Positions 34,244 to 42,601 of a stretch of DNA of 64,000 bases are shown one piece after another. The notes beneath the pieces were generated by a model. The model did not search any database. It saw only the letters and a program-made list of their open reading frames with translations, and was not told where the DNA came from. The stretch's first letter is position 1; each line of letters opens with the position of its first letter. Source of the DNA: Deltaproteobacteria bacterium (GTDB lineage Bacteria > Myxococcota > Kuafuiibacteriia > Kuafuiibacteriales > Kuafuiibacteriaceae). The position numbers were made by a program, and so were the translations under genes. Location of the stretch: positions 667,501-731,500 of the forward strand of contig JACKEN010000002.1 of assembly GCA_020632995.1 (NCBI GenBank), read 5' to 3'.

Positions 34244-36408
34244 GGTTGCGCACCCGACTCTTCGCCTTCTCGTTCCTCCAGCTCCTCGCGCTGGGTGCCC
34301 TCTTCGTGCTGACCGGGTACCTGCTGCAGCAAGGTATCCTGCCGTTGGTGGAGGACCGGATCCGACACCAGGCGATCACGGTGGCCGAGCACCTCAGCAC
34401 CGACTTGGAGATCCCGCTCGGGGCGCAGGACGAGGCCGGCGTCCGCGAGGCGCTGGCCGCCGCGACGGGCGAGGACCCTGACTTCGCGGGCGCGGTTGTG
34501 AAGGGTGCGGACGGGACGGTGGTGGCGCAGCTTGGCGCCGGGGACGGCGCCAAGCCGTCGAGGCCGGTGGTGGAGAGCCGCGACGTCAACGTCGAGGGGT
34601 ACCGGCTGGGGACGGTGGAGGTGATGTTCTCGCGGCGGCGGATAGACGACGCTCAGCGCTGGTTCCTGCAGATGGCCGCGGTGGCCGGCCTCGCCCTCGC
34701 CATGGGCGCCCTCGTCAGCTTCCGCTTCATCCGGGCCATCCTCGACCCGATGAACCGCATCATGGAGTTCGCCCGCCACCTCGAGGAGGGCCACCTCGAG
34801 CGGCGGATCCCCCCCGACGTGGCGGTGTCCGAGCTCAAGGCCCTGGTCGGGCAGCTCAACCGGATGGCGGACGGGCTGGAGCAGCGCGATGCCCAGCTCG
34901 AGCTACAGCGCGATGACCTGGCCGCGGCGCGAGAGGCGGCGCTCGCCGCGTCGAAGGCGAAGTCCAACTTCCTTGCGAACATGAGCCACGAGATCCGGAC
35001 GCCCCTGAACGGGATCCTCGGGGTCTGCGACCTGCTCACCGACACCTCGATGGACGCGGTCCAGTCGGACTACCTCCGGACCATGCGGGTCTCGGCCGAC
35101 CGGCTCCTGGTGGTGATCAACGACATCCTCGACATCTCGAAGATCGAGGCGGGGAAGATGGCGGTGGAGCGCGTTCGGGTCGAGCTGCCCGAGCTGGTGC
35201 GCGATGTCCTCCGCCTCTTCGCCGGCGCCGCCGCCGACAAGGGCCTCCGCCTGAGGGTGGAGGCAGAGGCCTTCACTCCACGCTTCCTCCAGACGGACCC
35301 GACGCGGCTCACCCAGGTCCTCTCCAACCTGGTGTCGAACGCGATCAAGTTCACGAATGAAGGTGAGGTTGCGGTCGAGATCCACCTCGACAACCTCTCG
35401 GGTCGGGCCGCGGTGCGACTCTCGGTCCGGGACGAGGGCATCGGGATGAGCGCCGAGCAGCTCGCTCGCGTCTTCCAGCCGTTCGAGCAGGGCGACATCT
35501 CGACCACTCGTCGCTTCGGTGGCACCGGCCTCGGGCTGGCGATCAGCCGCAACCTCGTGAACCTCATGGGCGGGGAGCTTCGGGTGGACAGCCGCGCGGG
35601 GGAGGGCAGCCGCTTCGACGTGGTCCTGCCGTCGACCGAGCAGGGCCCTCACGTGGACACCCTCTCGGGTCACCGGGTGGTCCTGGCGGGGATCCGCAGC
35701 GCCGAGGCGCGCCAGGTCGGCCGGGTGCTGCGGGACCTCGGGGCAGAGGTGGTCGAGGTGGCCGATGCCGCCGCGGTGGACCCCCTCCTGTTCTCCGGCA
35801 CCGACGTCCTCCTGGTGAGCGCACGGGCGGACGCGGGGGTGGTGCGCCAGCTGGCCGAACAGCCGGGGGTCCCGCCCCTGGCCGTGCTCAGGGGGCTCGG
35901 CTGTCCGCCCGGTCTGGAGGCGCGGCCCGAGCTGTTGCTCCCGGTCTTCGGGGCCGACGCGGTAGATCTCGTGCTCGGCCAGCGGCGGGTCGTTGCAGCT
36001 CAGCCTGCACTCCCGCGGGCCGAGCGCAGCCTCCGCGTTCTCGTCGCCGAGGACAACCGCATCAACCAGATGCTGGTCACCCGGATGCTCGAGACCCTGG
36101 GGCATCACGTCAAGGTGGTGGCCAACGGGCGGCTGGCGGTCGACGCCGTGATGGCGGGAGACGTGGACCTCGTCTTGATGGACATCCAGATGCCCGAGAT
36201 GGACGGCCTCGAGGCGGCGCGGGCGATCCGGCGTGCAGGGCAGGTTGCGGTGCCCATCATCGCGCTCACCGCCAACGCCATGCAGGGTGACGCCGAGGTG
36301 TGCCTCGAGGCGGGCATGAACGACTACCTCACCAAGCCGGTGGAGCGGGCCAAGCTGGCCGAGGCGGTGGCGAGGATAGGGGGGCCACCCTCGGTCGACC
36401 TGGGCTGA
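34240..36408 (+). CDS. Hybrid sensor histidine kinase with HAMP and C-terminal receiver
   Basis: A 722-residue inner-membrane protein. Membrane helix 1 is about 8-28, then a periplasmic domain of about 110 residues, helix 2 about 140-158, HAMP about 160-212 and a coiled coil. HisKA has NMSHEIRTPLNG (His250). HATPase has NAIKFTNEG, DEGIGM and GGTGLGLAIS. A degenerate receiver lacking the acidic residues (about 475-580) follows, then a complete receiver with VAEDN and DIQMPEMDG (Asp648) and the Lys in YLTKPVE. No Hpt domain or output partner is next to it. It probably senses a ligand through the upstream PstS-like protein. Confidence 0.93.
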   Translation: MRLRTRLFAFSFLQLLALGALFVLTGYLLQQGILPLVEDRIRHQAITVAEHLSTDLEIPLGAQDEAGVREALAAATGEDPDFAGAVVKGADGTVVAQLGAGDGAKPSRPVVESRDVNVEGYRLGTVEVMFSRRRIDDAQRWFLQMAAVAGLALAMGALVSFRFIRAILDPMNRIMEFARHLEEGHLERRIPPDVAVSELKALVGQLNRMADGLEQRDAQLELQRDDLAAAREAALAASKAKSNFLANMSHEIRTPLNGILGVCDLLTDTSMDAVQSDYLRTMRVSADRLLVVINDILDISKIEAGKMAVERVRVELPELVRDVLRLFAGAAADKGLRLRVEAEAFTPRFLQTDPTRLTQVLSNLVSNAIKFTNEGEVAVEIHLDNLSGRAAVRLSVRDEGIGMSAEQLARVFQPFEQGDISTTRRFGGTGLGLAISRNLVNLMGGELRVDSRAGEGSRFDVVLPSTEQGPHVDTLSGHRVVLAGIRSAEARQVGRVLRDLGAEVVEVADAAAVDPLLFSGTDVLLVSARADAGVVRQLAEQPGVPPLAVLRGLGCPPGLEARPELLLPVFGADAVDLVLGQRRVVAAQPALPRAERSLRVLVAEDNRINQMLVTRMLETLGHHVKVVANGRLAVDAVMAGDVDLVLMDIQMPEMDGLEAARAIRRAGQVAVPIIALTANAMQGDAEVCLEAGMNDYLTKPVERAKLAEAVARIGGPPSVDLG

Positions 36409-36418
36409 CGCGGGAGCG

Positions 36419-37294
36419 CTACGTGATCGGGCTCCAGGCGCTCCCGCGCTCGGCGAAGCGGCGGGCGAGGAGCTCCGCCGTCTCGGCCTCGAGGGGCCCC
36501 GCGGCCACCGCCCGCGCTGCAGCCTCCAGGTGGTGGGCGGAGCGGGTGCCGATGAGGGCGGTAGAGACCGCGGGGTGGTGGGCGGCGAAGCGGAGCGCGG
36601 TGTCCTGCGGGGCGGCGAGGTCGAGCTCGGCTTCTCGCCAGCGCCGCCAGTAGCTGGCCTCGTCGGGGCGCTCGGGCTCGTGGTCGAAGCGCCACGGAGC
36701 GTTGGCGAGGACGCGCTTCGCGATCACCCCGAGGCTGCGGCGCCGGGCCAGGCCGAGGGTCGGCGCGTTGTGCTGGTCGAGGAGCGACAAGGTGGCCTGC
36801 ATGACGGTGAACGCCCCGGACTCCACCGCCACGTAGAGGGCGTGGGCGTCGCCGGAGTACGCGGCGGCCCTCACCTTGCCGGCCCGCACCGCGTCGGTGA
36901 GGGCAGCCACCACCTCGCCCCGCTCGAGCACCTCGGCCGGGCAGGAGTGCAGGTGCACGACGTCGAGGTGCTCCGTGCCCAGGCGCCGGAGGGCCTGCTC
37001 CACCCCCAGCGTGATGCACGGCCCCGTCCAGTCGGGCACCCCGGGGACGCCATAGCCGACCTTGGTGCTCACCACCCACGCGTCGCGCTGGCCGGCGAGC
37101 GCGCGCCCGAGGCGCGCCTCGCTCTCGCCGTAGCTGGGAGCGGTGTCGACCAGGTTGACACCCAGCTCCCCGGCGCGCCCGAGCAGGTCTTGCACGTCGC
37201 GGTCCGAGAGGGCGGGGTCGCCGAGGCCGCCCGCGCCCAGGCCGAGGGCGGAGACCTCGAGGCCGGAGGAGCCGAGCGATCGGCGGGGGATCAT
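36419..37294 (-). CDS. Aldo/keto reductase
   Basis: A 291-residue TIM-barrel reductase. LGSSGLEVSALGLGAGGLG is the N-terminal signature, NLVDTAPSYGESE carries catalytic Asp and Tyr, VSTKVGYG the Lys, and DVVHLHSC the His; the C-terminal GTRSAHHLEAA binds NADPH. It resembles the L-fucose/D-threo-aldose dehydrogenase-like branch, but the substrate is open. Its ATG overlaps the stop of the upstream small gene (ATGA), making it the last gene of a three-gene operon with a UbiB-like kinase. It converges with the hybrid kinase (10 bp between stops). Confidence 0.9.
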   Translation of the reverse strand: MIPRRSLGSSGLEVSALGLGAGGLGDPALSDRDVQDLLGRAGELGVNLVDTAPSYGESEARLGRALAGQRDAWVVSTKVGYGVPGVPDWTGPCITLGVEQALRRLGTEHLDVVHLHSCPAEVLERGEVVAALTDAVRAGKVRAAAYSGDAHALYVAVESGAFTVMQATLSLLDQHNAPTLGLARRRSLGVIAKRVLANAPWRFDHEPERPDEASYWRRWREAELDLAAPQDTALRFAAHHPAVSTALIGTRSAHHLEAAARAVAAGPLEAETAELLARRFAERGSAWSPIT

Positions 37295-37500
37295 CGAGGG
37301 CCACCCATCAGGCGCTGCAGGATGCGTTGCAGCTCATCCACGCTCATGTCTACGACCTCCACCACCCGCCCGTAGAGGAGCGCGGTGGGGACGTTCCGGT
37401 CGCCCCGCTCCCTCTGGAGCTGGTCGAGCACCGTCAGCACCGCGCGCTCCTTGCGGTTGAGCCCGTCGCGGACGTCCGGCAGGTTGTCCTGCCAGGTCAC
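37291..37500 (-). CDS. Small conserved-type protein, 69 aa, unknown function
   Basis: A 69-residue soluble, probably helical protein (DGLNRKERAVLTVLDQLQRERG, VVDMSVDELQRILQRLM). Four-base ATGA overlaps with both the UbiB-like gene upstream and the aldo/keto reductase downstream argue that it is a real gene. The RKERAVLTVLDQLQ and YGRVVEVVDMS segments look like a small winged-helix or adaptor fold, but I do not recognise the family. Confidence 0.65.
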   Translation of the reverse strand: MTWQDNLPDVRDGLNRKERAVLTVLDQLQRERGDRNVPTALLYGRVVEVVDMSVDELQRILQRLMGGPR

Positions 37501-39194
37501 GCCGGCCTCGTCATCTTGCGGTAGGCGCGCGCCGCCCGGAGCCCATGACCCAGGAGCCAGACCCCGGCGCCCCCGAGCATGACGTAGCCGGCCACCGCGC
37601 CGGTGCCGCTCGCCACCAGGAGCGAGCCGCCGCCGATGAGGGCGGCCACGGTCAGGCCGCTGAAGATGCGGCGGCCCAGCAGATCCGTTGCCCGGGGGAG
37701 CTCGGGATCGCGAGCCATCAACGTGAGCTCGCCCCGGCGGAGGTCGTCGAGGATCTCGTCGAGCTTGTCGGGCATGTGCCCGGCTCGCTCGCCGAACTTG
37801 GTCAGGGTGCGGATGACGTTGTTGGAGATGCGCTCGGGGCTGTAGCGGTCCTTCACCAGCTCGATGAAGAAGGGCTGGATCTCGCTGAACACGTCGAGAT
37901 CCTCGTACATCTGCTTGCCGACCCCCTCGACCGTCATGAGGGTGCGGCCGAGCATCAGGAACTCCGGCGGGATCTCGAGGCCGAACTTGATGGCGCCGCT
38001 GATGATGTCGCGGATGAGGAGCGAGACCTCGATCTCCTTGAGCGGCTTGCCGAGGTAGCGCTCGGCGAGGAAGGTCACCTCGGCCTCGTACTTGGAGCGG
38101 TCGATCTTCTTGGTGGGGTTGCCGATCGCGTACAGGGCGTCGGCGACCCCCTGGGAGTCCTTGCGGGCGGCGGCGAGCATCAGGTCGACCGTCTTGTCGC
38201 GGAGGGCGGGGCTGAGGCGCCCCACCAGGCCGAGGTCGATCATCCCGAGCACCGGCGCCTCGGGGGTGCCCATGATCATCAGGTTCCCGGGGTGGGGATC
38301 ACCGTGGAAGAAGCCGTCCTTGAAGATCTGGGTGAACAGGATCTGCAAGGTGACCTTCGCGAGGCGCTCGCCCCGATAGCCCTCGCGGAGCGCGTCGCTC
38401 AGCTTCTTGCCGTCGAGGCGCTCCATGGTGAGCACCCGCTTGCCGCTCGCCTCCTTGTAGATCACCGGGAAGCGCGCGGTCTCGTCGTGGGCGAAGGCCT
38501 GCAGGAACCGCTCCGCGTGATCGGCCTCGCGCGTGAAGTCGAGCTCCGCGGTCATCGCGCGATCGAACTCGCTCACCAGGCCGACCGGCGAGTAGATGCG
38601 CGCCTCGGGGATGCTGCGCTCGATCGCCTTGGCCAGGATGTAGAGCAGCTCGATGTCGCGCTCGATCACCGTGCGGATCCTGGGGCGCTGGATCTTGACC
38701 ACCACGTCGGCCACACCGTCCGCCGTCAGCAGGGTGGCGCGGTGGACCTGCGCGATGGACGCGCTCGCGAGCGGGGCCTCTTCGAACGTCTCGAAGATCT
38801 GGCTCAAGGTCGCGCCGAGCTCGGCCTCGACCTCGACCTTGAGATCTTCGAAGGGCACCGGCGCCACCCGGTCCTGGAGGTCCTTCAGCGCCTCGATGAT
38901 GTCCTCGGGCACCACGTCGGGCCGGGTGGAGAGGATCTGGCCCAGCTTCACGAAGCTCGGGCCGAGGTCCTGGAGCACCAGCTTGACCCGCTCCCCCACC
39001 CCGATGTGTCCGACCGACGGGGCGGTCTCAGCCTCGTCGAGGCCGTCGGGGAGGTCGTGGGTCTCGCCGGGGCGACGGATGAAGCGCAGCAGGCCGGTGC
39101 GCTGGACCACCTCGCCGAAGCCGTGGCGGCCGAGGACGATGAGGATCTGCCGCAGCCGATCGATGTCGCGGACGGTGCTGACGAGCGAGACCAC
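37497..39194 (-). CDS. AarF/ABC1/UbiB family atypical kinase
   Basis: About 565 residues. It carries the UbiB hallmarks: the KxGQ motif in FVKLGQILSTRPD, SIAQVHRA (Ala-rich nucleotide loop), VVVKIQRP (Lys), FHGDPHPGNLMI (catalytic) and IDLGLVGRL (metal). Two C-terminal membrane helices (FSGLTVAALIGGGSLLV, VAGYVMLGGAGVWLLGHGL) anchor it. The family supports ubiquinone biosynthesis or lipid transport in bacteria. The N-terminus is uncertain: GTG 39194 is used, GTG 39212 or an even longer form is possible. It is first in an operon with the 69-aa gene and the aldo/keto reductase. Confidence 0.9.
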   Translation of the reverse strand: MVSLVSTVRDIDRLRQILIVLGRHGFGEVVQRTGLLRFIRRPGETHDLPDGLDEAETAPSVGHIGVGERVKLVLQDLGPSFVKLGQILSTRPDVVPEDIIEALKDLQDRVAPVPFEDLKVEVEAELGATLSQIFETFEEAPLASASIAQVHRATLLTADGVADVVVKIQRPRIRTVIERDIELLYILAKAIERSIPEARIYSPVGLVSEFDRAMTAELDFTREADHAERFLQAFAHDETARFPVIYKEASGKRVLTMERLDGKKLSDALREGYRGERLAKVTLQILFTQIFKDGFFHGDPHPGNLMIMGTPEAPVLGMIDLGLVGRLSPALRDKTVDLMLAAARKDSQGVADALYAIGNPTKKIDRSKYEAEVTFLAERYLGKPLKEIEVSLLIRDIISGAIKFGLEIPPEFLMLGRTLMTVEGVGKQMYEDLDVFSEIQPFFIELVKDRYSPERISNNVIRTLTKFGERAGHMPDKLDEILDDLRRGELTLMARDPELPRATDLLGRRIFSGLTVAALIGGGSLLVASGTGAVAGYVMLGGAGVWLLGHGLRAARAYRKMTRPA

Positions 39195-39287
39195 CGGGGC
39201 GGGCCATACCACGCCGGTGGGGGGATATACGACCGTCTTTCGCGCCTGTGGCGCTCTGGCCCCGGGTGTGGCAAAGCGGCCTGCGTC

Positions 39288-40175
39288 ATGATGAAGCTGG
39301 ACCTCACGGGAAAGAACGCCTTCGTCACCGGGGTCGCCGACGACGGGGGCTTTGGCTGGGCCATCGCCAAGTCGTTGCAGGCGGCGGGCGCCAACGTCTA
39401 TCTCGCCAGCCACCCACGCGTGCTCGGGATCGTGAAGCGCATCCTCGAGCGCGACAAGAACGCCGAGTCTCGCAAGCTACCTTACGGTGCAGAGGGTGAG
39501 CTCGCGCCCAAGGCGCTGATCGGCTGCGACGTGGAGTTCGACACCGCGGAGGACATCCCGGCCGAGCGGCGCGAGGTGAAGGGCTACCGCGAGGAGGACG
39601 TCTCCATCGCGGGCGCCTTCGCGAAGTACGCCGAGCTGAGCGGCAACGCGCCCCTCGACATCCTGATCCACGCGGTGGCGTTCTCGCCCGAGATCCAGAA
39701 GAGCCACCTCGAGACCAGCCGCGCGGCCTACCTGTTGGCCCACAGCGTCTCCAGCTACTCACTCATCGCGATGACCCGGGCCGCGCTCCCCTACATGGCG
39801 GACCGCGACGCGAGCGTGGTGGGCCTGTCGTACCTGGCGGCCAACCGCGTGACCCCCGGCTACGGCGGCGGCATGGCGGCGGCCAAGGCCTCGCTCGAGT
39901 GCGACTCGCGCACCCTGGCGTGGTTCGTGGGCGAGAAGGGCGTGCGCGTGAACCTGATCAGCGCGGGGCCCTTCCCCTCCCGCGCCGCGCGCTCGATCGG
40001 TGACATGGACGAGATGGTGAGCGCGACCGCGGCGCAGAGCCCCTTGCGGCGGCCGATCTCGGCCGAGGACGTGGCCGACGCCACGCTCTTCCTGTGCTCC
40101 GACCTGTCCCGCAACATCACCGGCGAGGTGCTCTACGTCGACGCCGGCTTCCACGCCATGAGCCCGGCGTTCTAG
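39288..40175 (+). CDS. fabI: Enoyl-ACP reductase, plant/chlamydial-type FabI
   Basis: A 295-residue enoyl reductase. Compared with E. coli FabI it carries the extra loop after the cofactor domain (about residues 60-105) typical of plant chloroplast, apicomplexan and chlamydial enzymes. LETSRAAYLLAHSVSSYS, TPGYGGGMAAAKASLE (Tyr-x7-Lys) and LISAGPFPSRAARSIG match the plant pattern closely as I recall it. NADH-dependent reduction of enoyl-ACP in general fatty-acid synthesis is the likely role, distinct from the cluster copy at 22553. Tandem ATGs at the start leave one residue of doubt. Convergent with the CBS gene (3 bp gap). Confidence 0.9.
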   Translation: MMKLDLTGKNAFVTGVADDGGFGWAIAKSLQAAGANVYLASHPRVLGIVKRILERDKNAESRKLPYGAEGELAPKALIGCDVEFDTAEDIPAERREVKGYREEDVSIAGAFAKYAELSGNAPLDILIHAVAFSPEIQKSHLETSRAAYLLAHSVSSYSLIAMTRAALPYMADRDASVVGLSYLAANRVTPGYGGGMAAAKASLECDSRTLAWFVGEKGVRVNLISAGPFPSRAARSIGDMDEMVSATAAQSPLRRPISAEDVADATLFLCSDLSRNITGEVLYVDAGFHAMSPAF

Positions 40176-40178
40176 GGC

Positions 40179-40619
40179 TCAGAAGCGCGGGCCGGCGATA
40201 TAGGTCTCGAGCTGCACGACCTCCTCCTGGAGGTCCTCGACCACCGCCTTGGTGAGGTCGCCGATGGAGATGATGCCCATGAGCTGGCGGGCCTCCATCA
40301 CCGGGAGGTGACGGACCCGCTTCTCGGTCATCACCCGCATGCCCTCTTGCACCATCGCGTCGGGGCCGATGGTCACGAGGCGCGTGGACATCACCTCCTC
40401 GACCGACGTGGCGAGCGGATCCCGCAGCGCGTCCACCACCCGCACCAGGACGTCGCGCTCGCTGAGGATGCCGACCACCTCCTCGCGCATCATCACCAGC
40501 ACCGCGCCCACGCCTGCCTCGTTCATCCGGCGCACCGCGTCCGCCACGCTCGTGGTGGGCGTCACCGAGTGCACCACCGCGCCCTTCTTCGAAAGGATCT
40601 CTCTCACTCTCTTCTGCAT
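40179..40619 (-). CDS. CBS-domain-pair protein
   Basis: A 146-residue protein made of one Bateman module: first CBS about 15-70 (VGAVLVMMREEVVGILSERDVLV), second about 78-135 (RVRHLPVMEARQLMGIISIGDLTK). Such stand-alone pairs bind adenosine nucleotides and act as energy sensors on partner proteins. RBS AAAGGGGGG precedes ATG MQKRVREIL; upstream in-frame codons are not used. No partner is evident next door. Confidence 0.92.
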   Translation of the reverse strand: MQKRVREILSKKGAVVHSVTPTTSVADAVRRMNEAGVGAVLVMMREEVVGILSERDVLVRVVDALRDPLATSVEEVMSTRLVTIGPDAMVQEGMRVMTEKRVRHLPVMEARQLMGIISIGDLTKAVVEDLQEEVVQLETYIAGPRF

Positions 40620-40713
40620 GGATTGGCCCCCCTTTGACTGCAGACTTCCCCACATGCTGCAGCATCCGACGGGTCGTAGTTCAAGCCCCGATGGACGGAA
40701 GGTGGGGCTACGG

Positions 40714-41784
40714 TCAGATTTCCACCGCCATACGACGGCGGCCCCACGTCCCCGGGCGGGTCGAGAAGCGCCCAGGGATGGGGGTGTCGCACCGCTCGCA
40801 CCGCCCGCTGACGAGGTGATAGGCGAGCAGGTCGTACCAGTCCCGCACGATGAGCGGGGCGCGGCAGGTGGGACAGAACGTGGTGTCCCCCTCCCGGTCG
40901 TGGACGTTCCCCGTGTAGACGAACTGCAGCCCGGCCTGCATCGCCAGGCGCCGGGCCCGTCGCAGGGTGGCCGGCGGCGTGGCGGGCACGTCCATCATCT
41001 TGTAGTCGGGGTGGAAGGCCGAGTAGTGCAGCGGCACGTGAGGGCCCAGGTGCTCCGCGATCCACTCGGCGCCTCGGGTCAGCTCGGCGTCCGAGTCGTT
41101 GTAGCCGGGGATGATCAGGGTGGTGATCTCGAGCCAGATCCGGGTCTCCTGCGCGAGGTACTCCAGGGTCTCGAGCACCGGCTGCAGGTGGGCCTTCGAG
41201 ATGCGCCAGTAGAAGTCCTCGGTGAAGGCCTTCAGATCCACGTTCGCCGCGGTCATGTGGGAGAAGAAGTCGGCCCGGGCCGGCGGGGTGATGTAGCCGG
41301 CGGTGACCGCCACCGTCTCCAGCCCGCGGGCCCGGCAGATGCGGGCGGTGTCGACCGCGTACTCCAGGAAGATCACCGGGTCGTTGTAGGTGAAGGCGAC
41401 GCTGCGCACGCCGTGGGACACCGCGGCCTCCGCGATCGCCTCCGGGGAGGCCTCGCTCTGCAGGGTGTCCATGTGGCGCGACTTGGAGATGTCCCAGTTC
41501 TGGCAGAACTTGCAGGCCAGATTGCAGCCGGCGGTGCCGAAGGACAGCACCGGGGTGCCGGGGTAGAAGTGGTTGAGCGGCTTCTTCTCGATCGGGTCGA
41601 TCGCGAAGCCGCTGCTCCTGCCGTACGTCGTCAGGATGATCTGATCGCCCGCGCGCTGGCGCACGAAGCACAGGCCGCGCTGCCCGTCCCGGAGGGTGCA
41701 GAGGCGCGGACAGATCTCGCAGCGCAGGCGGCCATCCGGCAGCGCCGCGTAGTGACGCCCGGGGTGTGCCTCCCCGCTCCTCAT
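40714..41784 (-). CDS. amrS: AmmeMemoRadiSam system radical SAM enzyme
   Basis: A 356-residue radical SAM protein. The cluster motif is CNLACKFCQNW; FTYNDPVIFLEYA and DLKAFTEDFY are typical AmrS segments. It also has an N-terminal Cys cluster (CEICPRLCTLRDGQRGLC) and a C-terminal zinc-ribbon-like CPTCRAPL...CERCDTP. AmrS is defined by co-occurrence with MEMO1-like and AMMECR1-like proteins; neither is present in this window, so the partners must lie elsewhere or be absent. RBS GGAGGTGTC directly precedes ATG. Its divergent promoter region contains a strong G-quadruplex motif. Confidence 0.9.
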   Translation of the reverse strand: MRSGEAHPGRHYAALPDGRLRCEICPRLCTLRDGQRGLCFVRQRAGDQIILTTYGRSSGFAIDPIEKKPLNHFYPGTPVLSFGTAGCNLACKFCQNWDISKSRHMDTLQSEASPEAIAEAAVSHGVRSVAFTYNDPVIFLEYAVDTARICRARGLETVAVTAGYITPPARADFFSHMTAANVDLKAFTEDFYWRISKAHLQPVLETLEYLAQETRIWLEITTLIIPGYNDSDAELTRGAEWIAEHLGPHVPLHYSAFHPDYKMMDVPATPPATLRRARRLAMQAGLQFVYTGNVHDREGDTTFCPTCRAPLIVRDWYDLLAYHLVSGRCERCDTPIPGRFSTRPGTWGRRRMAVEI

Positions 41785-41835
41785 GACACCTCCAGGGTGC
41801 GCGCGGGGGCGGGGCGAGTCAAAGCCGGGTGCCTC

Positions 41836-41871
41836 GGGGCGGGGCATGGGGCGGGGCATGGGGCGGGGGGG
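41836..41871 (+). other. G-quadruplex motif: six G-runs of four or more
   Basis: Plus-strand G-runs of at least four are separated by loops of C, CAT, C, CAT and C. The motif lies between the divergent amrS gene (start 41784) and the response-regulator gene (start 41910). Tandem copies of GGGGCGGGGCAT produce the pattern. It is on the non-template strand of the response-regulator leader and the template side of the amrS upstream region. Confidence 0.7.
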
Positions 41872-41909
41872 CCTCGACCTCGGGGCGAGGATCGTCGATC
41901 CTCACTGGT

Positions 41910-42596
41910 ATGGCGTCCGTCGTGCCCATGCGTCGCGTTCTGGTGGCCGACGACGCGCCCACCGAGCGGGCGATCCTGTCGCGCAAGTTGCAAGAATGGG
42001 GATATCTGCCTGTTGTCTGCAAGGATGGGGACGAGGTCTGGGCGCTGGTGGAGTCCGGCGAGGCCCCGGACCTCATGGTGCTGGACTGGCTGATGCCCGG
42101 CCTCGACGGGGTGGAGCTCTGCCGGCGCATCCGGGCCCTGGAGGGCGCTCGGGCCCCGTTCATCCTGCTCCTCACCGGCCTCGCCGGCCCCGCGTCCCTC
42201 GCCGCGGCGTTCGAGGCGGGGGCCAACGACTATGTGGTGAAGCCCTTCGACCCGGTGGTGCTGGCGGCGCGCCTGCGCAACGGGGCCCGGATCCTCGATC
42301 TGCAGGACAGGTTGTCAGACCGCGTGCAGGCGCTCGAGGAGGCGCTCGCCAAGGTGAAGCGTCTGCAAGGCCTCTTGCCCATCTGCTCGTACTGCAAGCG
42401 CATCCGCTCCGACGAGAACTTCTGGGCCCAGGTGGAGGCCTACCTGGCCGAGCACACCGACGTGCAGTTCACCCACTCCATCTGCCCGAGCTGCTACGCC
42501 GAGGTGGTCGAGCCCCAGCTGCGCGAGATGGAGGAGGCCATGCAGCGCGAGGGGCATCCTGGCCACGACCACGACGGGCACGACCACGAGCACTGA
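41910..42596 (+). CDS. Response regulator with C-terminal Cys-rich zinc-ribbon-like domain and His-rich tail
   Basis: A 228-residue protein. Receiver domain about 8-125: VLVADDAPTER, phosphoacceptor in VLDWLMPG (Asp59), LLLTG and YVVKPFD (Lys). A short coiled coil (about 130-150) leads to ICSYCKRIRSDENFW...HSICPSCYAE, a Cys4 motif seen at the C-termini of many PAS/receiver proteins. The protein ends in GHPGHDHDGHDHEH, a metal-binding-like run. There is no DNA-binding or enzymatic output, so it may act by protein contact. ATG 41910 is used; ATG 41928 is possible. Confidence 0.85.
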   Translation: MASVVPMRRVLVADDAPTERAILSRKLQEWGYLPVVCKDGDEVWALVESGEAPDLMVLDWLMPGLDGVELCRRIRALEGARAPFILLLTGLAGPASLAAAFEAGANDYVVKPFDPVVLAARLRNGARILDLQDRLSDRVQALEEALAKVKRLQGLLPICSYCKRIRSDENFWAQVEAYLAEHTDVQFTHSICPSCYAEVVEPQLREMEEAMQREGHPGHDHDGHDHEH

Positions 42597-42601
42597 CCAG
42601 C

